From the IMG/VR virus record IMGVR_UViG_3300007609_000080, positions 1 through 25,600 of that record: 25,600 bases of DNA, one strand, 5' to 3'. The DNA comes from a virus. The notes under the pieces were generated by a model. The model was given only the letters and a program-made list of their open reading frames with translations. It did no database searches and was not told where the DNA came from. This document shows positions 7,109 through 15,378 of the stretch, in pieces; the stretch's first letter is position 1, and every line of letters begins with the position of its first letter. Both the position numbers and the translations under genes were made by a program.

Positions 7109-10100
7109 ATGTCTATGACAGAAGCAGAAATGATTGAGTTAGGTCTTGTACCTCTGTCTACAGAAATGGAACCTGAGGAAGAAGAGAAAGATACTGCCGA
7201 AGTAACAACGGCACCTACTCAACAACCTGCAGTTACATCAGACACAGATCTTGGCTTAACTCCTGTACGTGAAGTACCTATGACTCGTCAAGAGTTGTAT
7301 GGTGACTTAGAACAAGAACTGAGCCGTGCAGAATCACAAATGGGTGGTGTGTCTTTAGGACCTACCGGTCGCCCTGTTGTAGAAGAAGATGCGTTTGCCG
7401 TCGAAGATGTTGAAGAGATTGAGCGCATACGTAAGGAACTTCAAGAGCGATACAACGAAGCAACGCAAGGCGGAGAGCAACTTACAACTACAGACAGCAA
7501 AGGTAATGTTGTACTGATTCCACCCCCAGCCATGGCAGATAACCCTGCATTGGCTACGGCGGCTCGTACAGTAAGTGAGTTAGGACGTGGTTTAGCCGCT
7601 ACGATCAGTATAGCTGTTCCGGGTGTTACCGCAGAAGAAGCACAAAACTTAATTCCAGCTATTCGTGATGAGTCTGACGTTGTTAACGTAGGATCAGAAG
7701 CGTTGCAGTTGATTGCTGGTGCAGGGACTGGTGCACTGGGTGCCGCTAAACTGATGGATTCTGTATTGCGTAAGACACCTAAAGCGGCTCGTTGGGTTGC
7801 TTCTGTTGTAGGCGCACCTTTAGGCGAAGCGGCTGTAGCTACTGAAGAGACAGGTACGCTAACTGGCGACGAAGAAGATACAGTATTACAGCGCAAGCTA
7901 CGTGTTTTAGCAGAAGGTGCCGCATTTGGTACGTCTTTAGAGATTGCAGGTCAAGGTATAAAGACCATTTCAGAACTGTCCCCAATGGCTCGTATTTTCC
8001 GGTCACTACCCGTTGCATTAATGGGTACACGTGAGGGGGCAGAGCGTCTAACGGCGGATACCCTTGCAGATTTAATTGCTCGTGCAGAAGACGCAACAAC
8101 CCCAGAAGATAAAGTAAAAGCATTAGAAGCATTACAAGATCGTATTGCTACTAACTTTGAATCTCAGACAGGTGTTAACTTCAAAGACTATGTAGAAGGA
8201 CGTGTTGAACTTCCTAAGGATGCCTTTGAACCTACACTGGGTGGTGTTGCAGGAAGTGATATCCTTGCTCGTGTAGAACGTGGCGTATCTCAACGTGAAG
8301 GAATTGCTGAGTTTTCAGGTCGTGCGCAAACACAACGAGAGTCTATGCTACGAGATATCCCTAGAGCAGTAGAGCAAGTTGTACCCCCTGCACAAAGAAT
8401 TGAAGGTGAGACTACACGTCAAGCCTCAGAACGGTTAGGTGCAGAAGCACGTGAAGAGATTGGTGCCGAAGTAACAGCACGTATAGAACCTGAGCGTACA
8501 CAGGTTGTAAGCCTAGAAGATCAATTAAGTCAGGCAGTAAGAGAGGTTGATGCCAAGTTTGCACCTGAAGCTGAGGCAACCTTTGCAGGTTTAAATCGTT
8601 CTCGTTCAAACGCACAAGTAGCCAACAGTGCGGCTGAAGAAGCAACTGAAACTGTAGAATCTGTGTACTTAGCAGGTCGTGAGCAGAAGAATAAGGTATA
8701 CACCGATTACCTAGATCAGGCAGAAGAAATTGAAATTCCTGCAGAACAGTTTGAGCAAGCACTTACGAGTATTACTGACCCTGCAGAAATTGCAGACATG
8801 GCAAAGCTGGTTGCTTCTTCAAACCCTGCGTATGGACGTGTACTACGTCAACTAAGTTCTCAACGTAAACGTTTAGATGACGCAATAGAGAGCCGTGTTA
8901 ATCAGATAGCAGGTGAAGAAGCGTCTTCTGCTCAACGTGCAAAAGCACGTGAATCAATTAACGTTGACGAACTGAAAGAAGAGATTGGGTACCAAGACGT
9001 TAAGCTCAGCAACTTAGAAGGATTACTGCAGGCAGTTAACTCTGTACAAGCACGGACAGGTGCAGAGATCGGTGCAGTTAACCTTCTGAAGTCAGGGTTA
9101 GAGCAAAGCATTGACCGTGCAATCGGAAATAACGAAGCCTTACGTGCAAGCAGAGAAGGTGCAATTCAGTACTTTCAAAACTTCCAAGACTTGTACAAAA
9201 CTGCTACGGGTAGTCAAGTCATTCCGAACTTCCGGTTTGGGGACAAGATATCCGAGCAACAGTTTAAACAAGCACAAGCTGGACTATCTTCTGTATTGAA
9301 GGATGCGGGTTCTGATCCTGCGTCAGCACAGTTTTTAACAGATATACGTGCTTCTATGGACGAAGACACGTTAAGGGAGTTTAATGATTCTGTAGCTAAG
9401 TTCTACCGCCACGATATCTATAGTAGCGTAAAGTATGACCCTAGTACGCAATTAGCCCGTGGCAATCCCCAGAATGCCGCTCAGTCTTTATCTGCAGGAT
9501 TAACTCGTGCGTTAACTAAATATCCTAACCTAGAGCAAATTGCACCGGGTGTCGCAGAAGAAATTACAGCATTGACTCGTAGTCTAGATCAGTCTGCGGA
9601 CAATGTAGCCAGTGCACAGTCTGCAGTTACTACTGCACAAAATCGGTTAGAAGAAGCAATTAAACTTGCAGAGGAAACACCTGAAGCACAATTTGCACGT
9701 CCTGCATACACAACGTCTGCGACAAAAGCTGTCAAGTCTCTAATCCTAGATGAAAACTCTGTACGCCAATTCCCTGATATCTGGAGATCTGCTGGACGCA
9801 CTGGGCGTGTAGGACCTGATGGGTTGACGGACACGCAACGCAAACTTAAAGCAACCGTTGCTCAAGGCACAATGGAAATTGTGTACCCTGCGGCATCACG
9901 TGGTGCAGAAAAAGGTGAGTTATCACTAGCTAAGATTGATGCGGCAATTGAAGAAAACCCTGTGTTTGAACTTGTATTTCCAGAGGGGTCTGCAGACAGG
10001 GAAATGTTTGATACCCTTGTTGCACGAACTCGTGCGATTGCCAAAAGAGACGTACGTCAACTAGGCGGGGAATCAGCTACAGCTACTATTGAGAACGTAG

Positions 10101-10447
10101 GACAGTTAGTTTCTGAATTGATTAACTACGTAGAAGGCCCACTGAGTGAAGAAGGCCGTAGGTCTAAGATCTTGTCTCGCACATTCTTTAAGCTGGCTGG
10201 TGGACCTGAACGAGCACGGGAAGTTATTACTGAAACATTCCTAGACACTCGTCTCGCAAATCGCTTACTGGAACAAGCGAAAGAGCGGGTACGCATGACG
10301 GGTGAAAGTTTGGAGGAAGCAAAGGTGAAAGCCTTGGGTACGTACTTACTAACTCGGTTTGGCGTACGAAGCATTGAAGAACTTAATAACGAAGTGCAGA
10401 GTGTTGCAGTTGAAGAAGAAACAGAGGGAGCTTTCCCTGCGGAGTAG
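7109..10447 (+). CDS. Very large internal virion/ejection protein (gp16-like position)
   Basis: At 1112 aa this is the largest protein in the window. A ribosome site (AAAGG) lies about 10 bases before ATG 7109. The start is acidic (EPEEEEKD near residue 21), followed by an Ala/Gly-rich, weakly hydrophobic region (about 146-245) that could touch membranes. Most of the rest is Gln/Glu/Ala-rich and helical, with long predicted coiled coils (about 360-860). I see no transglycosylase motif, unlike T7 gp16, where one sits at the N-terminus. It is the last late gene before the terminator. The ejection-protein role is inferred from size, order and helical make-up; a tape-measure or scaffold-like role cannot be excluded. 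Confidence 0.6.
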   Translation: MSMTEAEMIELGLVPLSTEMEPEEEEKDTAEVTTAPTQQPAVTSDTDLGLTPVREVPMTRQELYGDLEQELSRAESQMGGVSLGPTGRPVVEEDAFAVEDVEEIERIRKELQERYNEATQGGEQLTTTDSKGNVVLIPPPAMADNPALATAARTVSELGRGLAATISIAVPGVTAEEAQNLIPAIRDESDVVNVGSEALQLIAGAGTGALGAAKLMDSVLRKTPKAARWVASVVGAPLGEAAVATEETGTLTGDEEDTVLQRKLRVLAEGAAFGTSLEIAGQGIKTISELSPMARIFRSLPVALMGTREGAERLTADTLADLIARAEDATTPEDKVKALEALQDRIATNFESQTGVNFKDYVEGRVELPKDAFEPTLGGVAGSDILARVERGVSQREGIAEFSGRAQTQRESMLRDIPRAVEQVVPPAQRIEGETTRQASERLGAEAREEIGAEVTARIEPERTQVVSLEDQLSQAVREVDAKFAPEAEATFAGLNRSRSNAQVANSAAEEATETVESVYLAGREQKNKVYTDYLDQAEEIEIPAEQFEQALTSITDPAEIADMAKLVASSNPAYGRVLRQLSSQRKRLDDAIESRVNQIAGEEASSAQRAKARESINVDELKEEIGYQDVKLSNLEGLLQAVNSVQARTGAEIGAVNLLKSGLEQSIDRAIGNNEALRASREGAIQYFQNFQDLYKTATGSQVIPNFRFGDKISEQQFKQAQAGLSSVLKDAGSDPASAQFLTDIRASMDEDTLREFNDSVAKFYRHDIYSSVKYDPSTQLARGNPQNAAQSLSAGLTRALTKYPNLEQIAPGVAEEITALTRSLDQSADNVASAQSAVTTAQNRLEEAIKLAEETPEAQFARPAYTTSATKAVKSLILDENSVRQFPDIWRSAGRTGRVGPDGLTDTQRKLKATVAQGTMEIVYPAASRGAEKGELSLAKIDAAIEENPVFELVFPEGSADREMFDTLVARTRAIAKRDVRQLGGESATATIENVGQLVSELINYVEGPLSEEGRRSKILSRTFFKLAGGPERAREVITETFLDTRLANRLLEQAKERVRMTGESLEEAKVKALGTYLLTRFGVRSIEELNNEVQSVAVEEETEGAFPAE

Positions 10448-10450
10448 GAA

Positions 10451-10484
10451 TTAAAAAGGGGCCTTTCGGCCCCTTCTTCGTTTT
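10451..10484. terminator. Bidirectional hairpin terminator between convergent operons
   Basis: A perfect 8-bp stem AAGGGGCC/GGCCCCTT with a TTTC loop (10456-10475). On the minus strand it is followed by TTTTTAATT, a strong U-tract that would end the nrdB transcript. On the plus strand it is followed by CTTCGTTTT, a weaker tract that would end the virion transcript. It fills the 35 bases between the two stop codons. Confidence 0.92.
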
Positions 10485-11472
10485 AAGCAACTTGTTTCTG
10501 GTCTGGTTCAACTACTGGATCACTCCAGCCCCAGTCACCCACCATCCCTGCGGCATTGTAGTCCGTCACAACACCCTCAAAGAAGTTCTTGTGGCTGTCA
10601 CCACCAATGACCCAATCTAGCCATGGTAGTGGGTTCTCCTTAACCTTCCAGTTACCTTTGAGACCCAACTGGATAAGCCGCCGGTCTGCGATGTAACGAA
10701 TGTATTTCTTAACCTCTTCTGCCGTGAGACCCTCCACGACCCCCATCTCAAACGCCAAGTCAATAACTTTATCCTCAAGTTTAACTGCGTCACGAAACAT
10801 CTGATAGATATCTTTCTTAAACTCGTCAGTAACAATTCGTGGATGCTCTTCACAGAAAGTCCTAAATAGTTTTGTCATTCCTTCACAGTGCATAGACTCA
10901 TCACGCACTGACCATTCTACAATCTCACACATGCCTCGCATCTTACCGAAACGTTGGTAATTCAATAGCATTGCGAACGCACTAAACAGAGCCATGCCTT
11001 CATTCATTGCAGACCGTGCAACAGCCTTAGCAAGTCCTGCGTGGCTTGTTACGTCAATGTCCTGCATGAACTCAACTTTCTCTGCCATCTGCTGGTACTC
11101 TAGGAATGCACTGAACTCTTCTTCAGGTAAACCTAAAGTGTCATTCAGCAAAGCATAGCTACGCTGATGTACGAACTCACGATTCGCAAAGCTAGTCAGC
11201 ATGGCACGAACCTCGTTGTTCTTGAACTTAGGGATGTAGTACTCCAAGTAATTTGTACCGACAGCTACATCGGATTGCGTAAAGAGCCGCAAGATCTGTG
11301 TGATGTGATTCTTTTCTTCTGGGTTTAGTTTCCCATTCTTCCATTGAGCTACGTCTTCTTGTAGCTTGGCTTCCCACTCACCCCAGTGGACCTTCTCATG
11401 TGATACTGCATACTCAACAGCCCATGGGAATTTAAAAGGTTTGTACGTGGTATTCAATTCAAGTAGTGCCAT
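10483..11472 (-). CDS. nrdB: Ribonucleotide reductase class I beta subunit (radical-bearing)
   Basis: NrdB, 329 aa, holds the metal-tyrosyl radical cofactor that starts dNTP synthesis in the alpha subunit. All ligands fit the E. coli spacing: Asp68, Glu99 and His102 with radical Tyr106 (REFVHQRSY), Glu158 (NEGM), Glu192 and His195 (RDESMH). The start is ATG at 11472 (MALLELNTTYK), which has GAGGAG 10 bases upstream; a longer frame to 11490 exists but lies before this site. It overlaps the preceding small gene by 14 bases and is the last gene of the minus-strand operon, directly before the terminator. The intact Tyr argues against the radical-less subtypes. Confidence 0.96.
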   Translation of the reverse strand: MALLELNTTYKPFKFPWAVEYAVSHEKVHWGEWEAKLQEDVAQWKNGKLNPEEKNHITQILRLFTQSDVAVGTNYLEYYIPKFKNNEVRAMLTSFANREFVHQRSYALLNDTLGLPEEEFSAFLEYQQMAEKVEFMQDIDVTSHAGLAKAVARSAMNEGMALFSAFAMLLNYQRFGKMRGMCEIVEWSVRDESMHCEGMTKLFRTFCEEHPRIVTDEFKKDIYQMFRDAVKLEDKVIDLAFEMGVVEGLTAEEVKKYIRYIADRRLIQLGLKGNWKVKENPLPWLDWVIGGDSHKNFFEGVVTDYNAAGMVGDWGWSDPVVEPDQKQVA

Positions 11473-11671
11473 CTTGTGACTGCTCCTCATTTGTGGTGAT
11501 TATTGTCTTCCTTTTTAACTCTGCCCGTAACTGGTTGACCTCCTTGATCAGGGCAGTAATTACCTCCTCTGTCTCTACAAAAAACTGCGGAGGTGGTGTG
11601 TACTCTATACCACTCTGCGCAATTTCTCTATAGAACTTTAGTTTATCTAACACGCTGTCAGGATTTCTCAT
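11459..11671 (-). CDS. Small protein in the nrd operon, unknown
   Basis: A 70-aa protein with a helical, charged first part (DSVLDKLKFYREIAQSGIEY), a Pro-rich middle (TPPPQFF), a short coiled-coil-like helix (VITALIKEVNQLRAELKRK) and a polar Ser/Gln/Thr tail. It overlaps the 48-aa gene before it and nrdB after it by 14 bases each, so it is almost surely translated together with nrdB. The ribosome site is weak, as expected for a coupled gene. No family is recognised. Confidence 0.65.
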   Translation of the reverse strand: MRNPDSVLDKLKFYREIAQSGIEYTPPPQFFVETEEVITALIKEVNQLRAELKRKTIITTNEEQSQDGTT

Positions 11672-11804
11672 ATCTTTTTTCTAGCTCTAACTGAATCAGT
11701 CGGTTTTCTAGTTTATTTATCTTATTCGTTTTGTGCTTTACACTGGCCTTCAACAATTTAAGCCATGTCTTGTACAGCATAGATTCTACATCTTTGGATG
11801 TCAT
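11658..11804 (-). CDS. 48-aa coiled-coil protein in the nrd operon
   Basis: A short frame read directly from the sequence: MTSKDVESMLYKTW, then a Lys-rich helix and an Asn/Leu/Glu heptad-like end (KLENRLIQLELEKRYEKS). It begins 2 bases after the stop of the 147-aa gene (TAAGTATG), has GGAG 11 bases upstream, and overlaps the next gene by 14 bases, the same overlap as between that gene and nrdB. It fills what would otherwise be a 135-base hole in a fully packed operon. Both it and its downstream neighbour look like short helical proteins that could pair. Function unknown. Confidence 0.6.
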   Translation of the reverse strand: MTSKDVESMLYKTWLKLLKASVKHKTNKINKLENRLIQLELEKRYEKS

Positions 11805-11806
11805 AC

Positions 11807-12250
11807 TTAAGGCAACTCCATGTTATGCTCAATGGTCACGAAGGTTACCATGTCCAAAGGTACTTGATAAAAGTACTCTCCTTTGTACACGTACTTGTTA
11901 GGGACTTCTACAGGTTCTAAGTCTTTAATGTCTTCAGACCAGAACGTAGCCGCCCTGCGTAGGTTGTGATTCCATATAAAGAATTGAGTGGGTACGTCAA
12001 AGAATTTCTTTTTGCGTTGGGGTAGCTGGACATTCTCGTACGGAAACTCCTTAGTCTTCCAGATGAGCTTGACTTCGCATTCAGCACAAAACTCTTCTGT
12101 GTCTTTCGTTACAACAAGATCCTGTGCGTAACGATTCGGGTGCGGATTAACCGTACACCCTGTCTCGTTTAAGAATTGCTTGGTTGCTTGTTTTGCGAGG
12201 GAGTCATACTTTTGGTATAGCTCCCTGTCAAATCGCTTCCTTACAGACAT
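11807..12250 (-). CDS. Conserved-type phage protein, possible PD-(D/E)XK nuclease fold
   Basis: A 147-aa protein between nrdA and nrdB. It carries a D-x(14)-E-x-K pattern (Asp44 in YAQDLVV, then Glu59-Val60-Lys61 in CEVKLIW) followed by a Pro/Gln/Arg/Lys-rich loop (NVQLPQRKKKFF). This arrangement is typical of the PD-(D/E)XK fold, and similar proteins occur in marine cyanophages as hypothetical genes. It starts at ATG 12250, 6 bases after AGGGG, almost touching the nrdA stop. It could be a small endonuclease or a nuclease-fold protein without activity. Two Cys (55 and 58) lie just before the Glu. Confidence is high for the gene, low for the function. Confidence 0.8.
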   Translation of the reverse strand: MSVRKRFDRELYQKYDSLAKQATKQFLNETGCTVNPHPNRYAQDLVVTKDTEEFCAECEVKLIWKTKEFPYENVQLPQRKKKFFDVPTQFFIWNHNLRRAATFWSEDIKDLEPVEVPNKYVYKGEYFYQVPLDMVTFVTIEHNMELP

Positions 12251-12253
12251 GTG

Positions 12254-14011
12254 TTACCCCTGACACGAAAGGCATTCTTCGGCATCCTGAAGAGCCACCC
12301 GCTCCACTGCAAGGCCGACTTTATCTGCCTCGACTCCTGCATTAGTACGCAGGTAGTAAAGGCCCTTGAGTTCTCGCTTATAAGCTCGTAGATGTACGCT
12401 ATTGACGTACGAGGCAGGTGAACCTGACGGAAAGAACAGGTTGACTGACTGACCTTGACAGATGTAGTTCTGCCGATCTGCCGCATGATTAACGACTTCG
12501 CTTTGATCAATCTCAAACGCTGTTTTAAAAATTTCTTTGTCATCGGAACTGAGGAAGTCCAGATGCTGGACTGAGCCTTCATTCGATATGATGCTAGACC
12601 ACGTTTTATCATCGTTCTTTCCGTATCCTTCTAGTACAGACTCTAGGTGCCTATTCTTGATAAGATGAGCACCCGCACGAGTACGATGGGTATAAGCATT
12701 AGACTTAATAGGCTCAATACTAGCACTAGCATTACAGATAATGGAACTGTTAGCATTGGGTGCAATTGCAAGAAGGTGGGCATTACGCATGCCCGTACCT
12801 TCCATGTCAGGAGCCTCACCACGCTCTCGGGCGAGATCCATAGACTCAGCAACAGCTTCATCTTTAATCTCCTTGAAGATACGCATATTCAAGGATTGAG
12901 CACTGAACCAGTCCCATGCCATGCCTTTCTTCTGTAGCAGACCATGGAACCCCATGGCCCCTAGTCCTAACGAGCGTTCCCTTGAAGCACTGTATTTAGC
13001 TTTTCCAAGTTCTTCTGGTGCATGGTCGATAAAGTATTGGAGTACGTTGTCAAGGAATCTAACCAAGTCTGCAACCATTCCGCTTCCTGACCACTCGTCG
13101 TACTTTTCGAGGTTGATGCTGGAGAGGCAACAGACTGCTGTACGTGTTGTATCTGTCGGGAGGTGGATTTCATTGCAGAGGTTAGAGCCGTGAATGCGCA
13201 ATCCAAGTTCTCTTTGGTTTTCTGGTAAGCCTCTGTTGGCTGTGTCGATAAAGTTAAGGTAAGGACTGCCAGTTCTGAAGCGAGCTTCAAGTAAGTCTTC
13301 CCAAAGTCCTCTAGCTGAGACTGTGTCTCTAACAGATCCGTCATGAGGGTCTCTAAGTGTCCATTCTGTTCCATATTCTACCGCCTTCATAAAGTCATCG
13401 GTGATGTTCACGGCATTAAACAAGTTAAAGCACTTGCGATTAATGTCACCACCTGTGGGTACTTTAAAGTTTACGAACTCGACAATGTCAGGATGTGACA
13501 CATCGAGATATGCGGCGTACGATCCTTTACGGGTACGCCCTTGCTTCCATGCAGTCATCCCGCTATCAATGACTTTCATGAATGGGATTGGTCCGGGGGC
13601 TTTCTCTGAAATACCACGAACAGCAGACCAGTGTCCGCCTACGCCACCACCCTTTACAGAAAGCCAAGCCACTTCTTCTGGATGATCAATAAGAGAGTTG
13701 AGATTATCATCCACGTAAGAAAGGAAACAAGATATAGGTAATCCTGTTGCTTTGCTGTCAGGTGCTGGTGCGTTAGACAATACAGGGCTGGCAAACATAA
13801 ACCAGTTAAGACTAGCATAGTCATAGACCCTTTGTGCTAATGCGTAATCACCGTAGCAATAAGCCTCAGCCGCACGTGCATACGCTTCCTGCGGAGACTT
13901 TTCCCACGGAAGCATATAGTAGTCTTCCATGAGCTTGATTGCTTGCTCGGTTAAAAGGGCATCTCTTTCAAGATTGATTTTGATTCTTGTCTGGTTTTGT
14001 GGTTGGCTCAT
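12254..14011 (-). CDS. nrdA: Ribonucleotide reductase class I alpha subunit, short form
   Basis: The catalytic subunit reduces ribonucleotides to deoxyribonucleotides for phage DNA synthesis. Active-site residues are visible: Cys95 (PISCFLS), the SNLCNE motif with Asn277, Cys279 (thiyl radical) and Glu281, Cys294 (TAVCCLS), the radical-path Tyr pair in LYYLRT, and a C-terminal CLSC pair (580/583) for re-reduction by thioredoxin or glutaredoxin. At 585 aa it is much shorter than the usual roughly 750, mainly because the N-terminal ATP-cone is absent; the protein starts almost at the ERDALLTE core motif. The start is ATG 14011; a TTG two codons earlier lies closer to the ribosome site AGGGA. 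It overlaps the gene before by 44 bases. Confidence 0.95.
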   Translation of the reverse strand: MSQPQNQTRIKINLERDALLTEQAIKLMEDYYMLPWEKSPQEAYARAAEAYCYGDYALAQRVYDYASLNWFMFASPVLSNAPAPDSKATGLPISCFLSYVDDNLNSLIDHPEEVAWLSVKGGGVGGHWSAVRGISEKAPGPIPFMKVIDSGMTAWKQGRTRKGSYAAYLDVSHPDIVEFVNFKVPTGGDINRKCFNLFNAVNITDDFMKAVEYGTEWTLRDPHDGSVRDTVSARGLWEDLLEARFRTGSPYLNFIDTANRGLPENQRELGLRIHGSNLCNEIHLPTDTTRTAVCCLSSINLEKYDEWSGSGMVADLVRFLDNVLQYFIDHAPEELGKAKYSASRERSLGLGAMGFHGLLQKKGMAWDWFSAQSLNMRIFKEIKDEAVAESMDLARERGEAPDMEGTGMRNAHLLAIAPNANSSIICNASASIEPIKSNAYTHRTRAGAHLIKNRHLESVLEGYGKNDDKTWSSIISNEGSVQHLDFLSSDDKEIFKTAFEIDQSEVVNHAADRQNYICQGQSVNLFFPSGSPASYVNSVHLRAYKRELKGLYYLRTNAGVEADKVGLAVERVALQDAEECLSCQG

Positions 14012-14198
14012 ATTCAATTTGTTCCCTGTACATATTGACTATCTTATTTAGTATGTGCCGCAATTCTTTAGCGGCGTGTACTTCATGCTCACTTAGGTTG
14101 TCCATGTCGGATTCAATCATCGTAAGCATTTCGTCAGAGAAGCCCAATATTTTTTGTAGTTGGGTTTCTGGGACACGGAGATTAATCTTCTGTCTCAT
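13968..14198 (-). CDS. Small charged protein upstream of nrdA, unknown
   Basis: A 76-aa protein. I use ATG 14198 (MRQKINLRVPE), 5 bases after a GGGGTGA ribosome site; a GTG three codons earlier is also possible. It looks mostly helical, with an acidic middle (MIESDMDNLSEHEVHAAKEL) and a polar Lys/Asn/Gln tail. It overlaps the DUF3310 gene before it by 17 bases and the start of nrdA by 44 bases, so it is part of a coupled chain. No family is recognised. Confidence 0.65.
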   Translation of the reverse strand: MRQKINLRVPETQLQKILGFSDEMLTMIESDMDNLSEHEVHAAKELRHILNKIVNMYREQIEYEPTTKPDKNQNQS

Positions 14199-14544
14199 AA
14201 GACTCACCCCGTTTCTTCATTCGTTCTACGAGACGAGTCATATAATACAAGGACTTTTCCGCATCTTCTTTTCCGTTCTTAAAAAACATACGAGTCAAGT
14301 ATTCCCATGCTCGGTCCCAGTCAGACATGTCTGCGTAAGGCACCACAATGCCCTCTCGCTGGAGTTTTTCAAAGATGGCTGTCCGCACATCAATAACTTC
14401 TAAGCCCGGCTTCAGGACGTAGTGTGGTGGCTTGTTGACCATGTCTAAGTTTACAGTCATTTCATCTTGTGTATCTACGTCCACAAGTGTGATTGTGCTT
14501 AAGTCGTCAACAAGAAAGTCTTTATCGTAGTGCATTGACATCAT
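14182..14544 (-). CDS. DUF3310-type protein
   Basis: A 120-aa protein matching the DUF3310 pattern: NKPPHYVLKPGLEVIDV (37-53), then DWDRAWEYLTRMFFKNGKED (75-94) and a helix that ends in YYMTRLVERMKKR. The same domain occurs in T7 gp1.7, a nucleotide kinase, and in many phages as a small protein encoded near replication and nucleotide genes. A nucleotide-metabolism role fits its place just upstream of nrdA. It starts at ATG 14544 with AAGGAG upstream and overlaps the previous gene by 4 bases (ATGA). The first 35 residues are acidic and do not belong to the domain. Confidence 0.8.
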   Translation of the reverse strand: MMSMHYDKDFLVDDLSTITLVDVDTQDEMTVNLDMVNKPPHYVLKPGLEVIDVRTAIFEKLQREGIVVPYADMSDWDRAWEYLTRMFFKNGKEDAEKSLYYMTRLVERMKKRGESYETED

Positions 14545-14921
14545 GCTTCTCCTTGTGCAGTCATACTCATCAACTGCATTTGCTCCTCGGTTAAACTTGA
14601 GTAGAACTGAGTGTCTTCTGTATTTACGATAATGTCAAACACTTCGTTGTCTTCTGAGATGTACTTCATGCCAGCCTGCATCAAAGTGTCTGTGTCGTAT
14701 TGCAGGAAGTATGCAAGCCCTGCTGAACACAGTGTAAGCATTGTGTCTGGATCAATGTCAACCTCGTCATCAAAGTCTGCATCTTCTACTCGCTCTGAAG
14801 GAAACAGCCCAACCGTAAACTCTGTCGAGCTTGTGTCCTCGTTAAAGGCAAGGCGTAAGAATGCTTCACCGGGTATAAGGTTTAACTCAATCTTAGGTTG
14901 CTTATTCTCTTCGTTACTCAT
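14541..14921 (-). CDS. Acidic protein downstream of endonuclease I, unknown
   Basis: A 126-aa, strongly acidic protein. I chose ATG 14921 (MSNEENKQPKIELN) because GAGGAG lies 7 bases upstream and the frame before it runs through the endonuclease gene. It has beta-strand-like parts (KIELNLIPGEAFLRLAF, STEFTVGLF), then an acidic loop (ERVEDADFDDEVDIDPD) and helices. Its overlaps are 8 bases with the gene before and 4 with the gene after. Small acidic proteins in such a position can be DNA mimics or partners of replication proteins, but nothing specific is recognised. Confidence 0.75.
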   Translation of the reverse strand: MSNEENKQPKIELNLIPGEAFLRLAFNEDTSSTEFTVGLFPSERVEDADFDDEVDIDPDTMLTLCSAGLAYFLQYDTDTLMQAGMKYISEDNEVFDIIVNTEDTQFYSSLTEEQMQLMSMTAQGEA

Positions 14922-15378
14922 TAAACCACTCCTCAGGGATTTCCTTGTCCGCAAACAAGAATCCGTTTTTGTGACACCAATCTGCGTACGATGTCTTAGA
15001 ACCTTTGTACAGCTTTGCTCTAGAGTTACTAAACACAAAACGAATATCCATTTCTGTACCGTACTGTTCTTTGATCCACAGATGTTTATTCCTGTCATCT
15101 GAAACAAAGCGTCCTTTTGTCTCAATGATAATCCCATTGGGCAGGATAAAGTCTGGTGTGTACGTTCTGTTCTTAGCTGGCTGTACGAACTTGATCTTTG
15201 AATCAGGATCTTCGTACATGACCTTTATGCCTTGTGCTCTAATCTGAGCCGCAATCTGCATCTCCAAACCAGAGCGATAGCCTTGCTTCCTTGCGGCTAT
15301 CCTTCTGGCATTGTTGGTATGATTAAGAGAGCGACTCTTCTTTTTAGCCTGCGTTTTCTTCTTCGTCTGGACTGGCAT
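14914..15378 (-). CDS. Endonuclease I, Holliday-junction resolvase (T7 gp3-like)
   Basis: A 154-aa enzyme of the T7 endonuclease I family that cuts branched DNA, helps break down host DNA and resolves recombination junctions before packaging. Catalytic residues line up with T7 (Glu20, Asp55, Glu65, Lys67): here Glu39 (SGLEMQ), Asp76 (YTPDFIL), Glu86 and Lys88 (IIETKGR), with the same 10- and 2-residue spacings. The Lys/Arg-rich N-terminus (about 5-31) is suited to DNA binding. It starts at ATG 15378, inside the end of the Cas4-like gene (35-base overlap); a GGAGG lies 13 bases upstream, which is rather far. Length is normal. Confidence 0.93.
   Translation of the reverse strand: MPVQTKKKTQAKKKSRSLNHTNNARRIAARKQGYRSGLEMQIAAQIRAQGIKVMYEDPDSKIKFVQPAKNRTYTPDFILPNGIIIETKGRFVSDDRNKHLWIKEQYGTEMDIRFVFSNSRAKLYKGSKTSYADWCHKNGFLFADKEIPEEWFNE

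Noticed and set aside
7441-7896. Antisense frame of 151 aa within the 1112-aa gene
   Set aside because: Ser/Ala/Val/Pro-rich shadow of the opposite coding strand, without ribosome site or recognisable motif; other long antisense frames in this gene are of the same kind.
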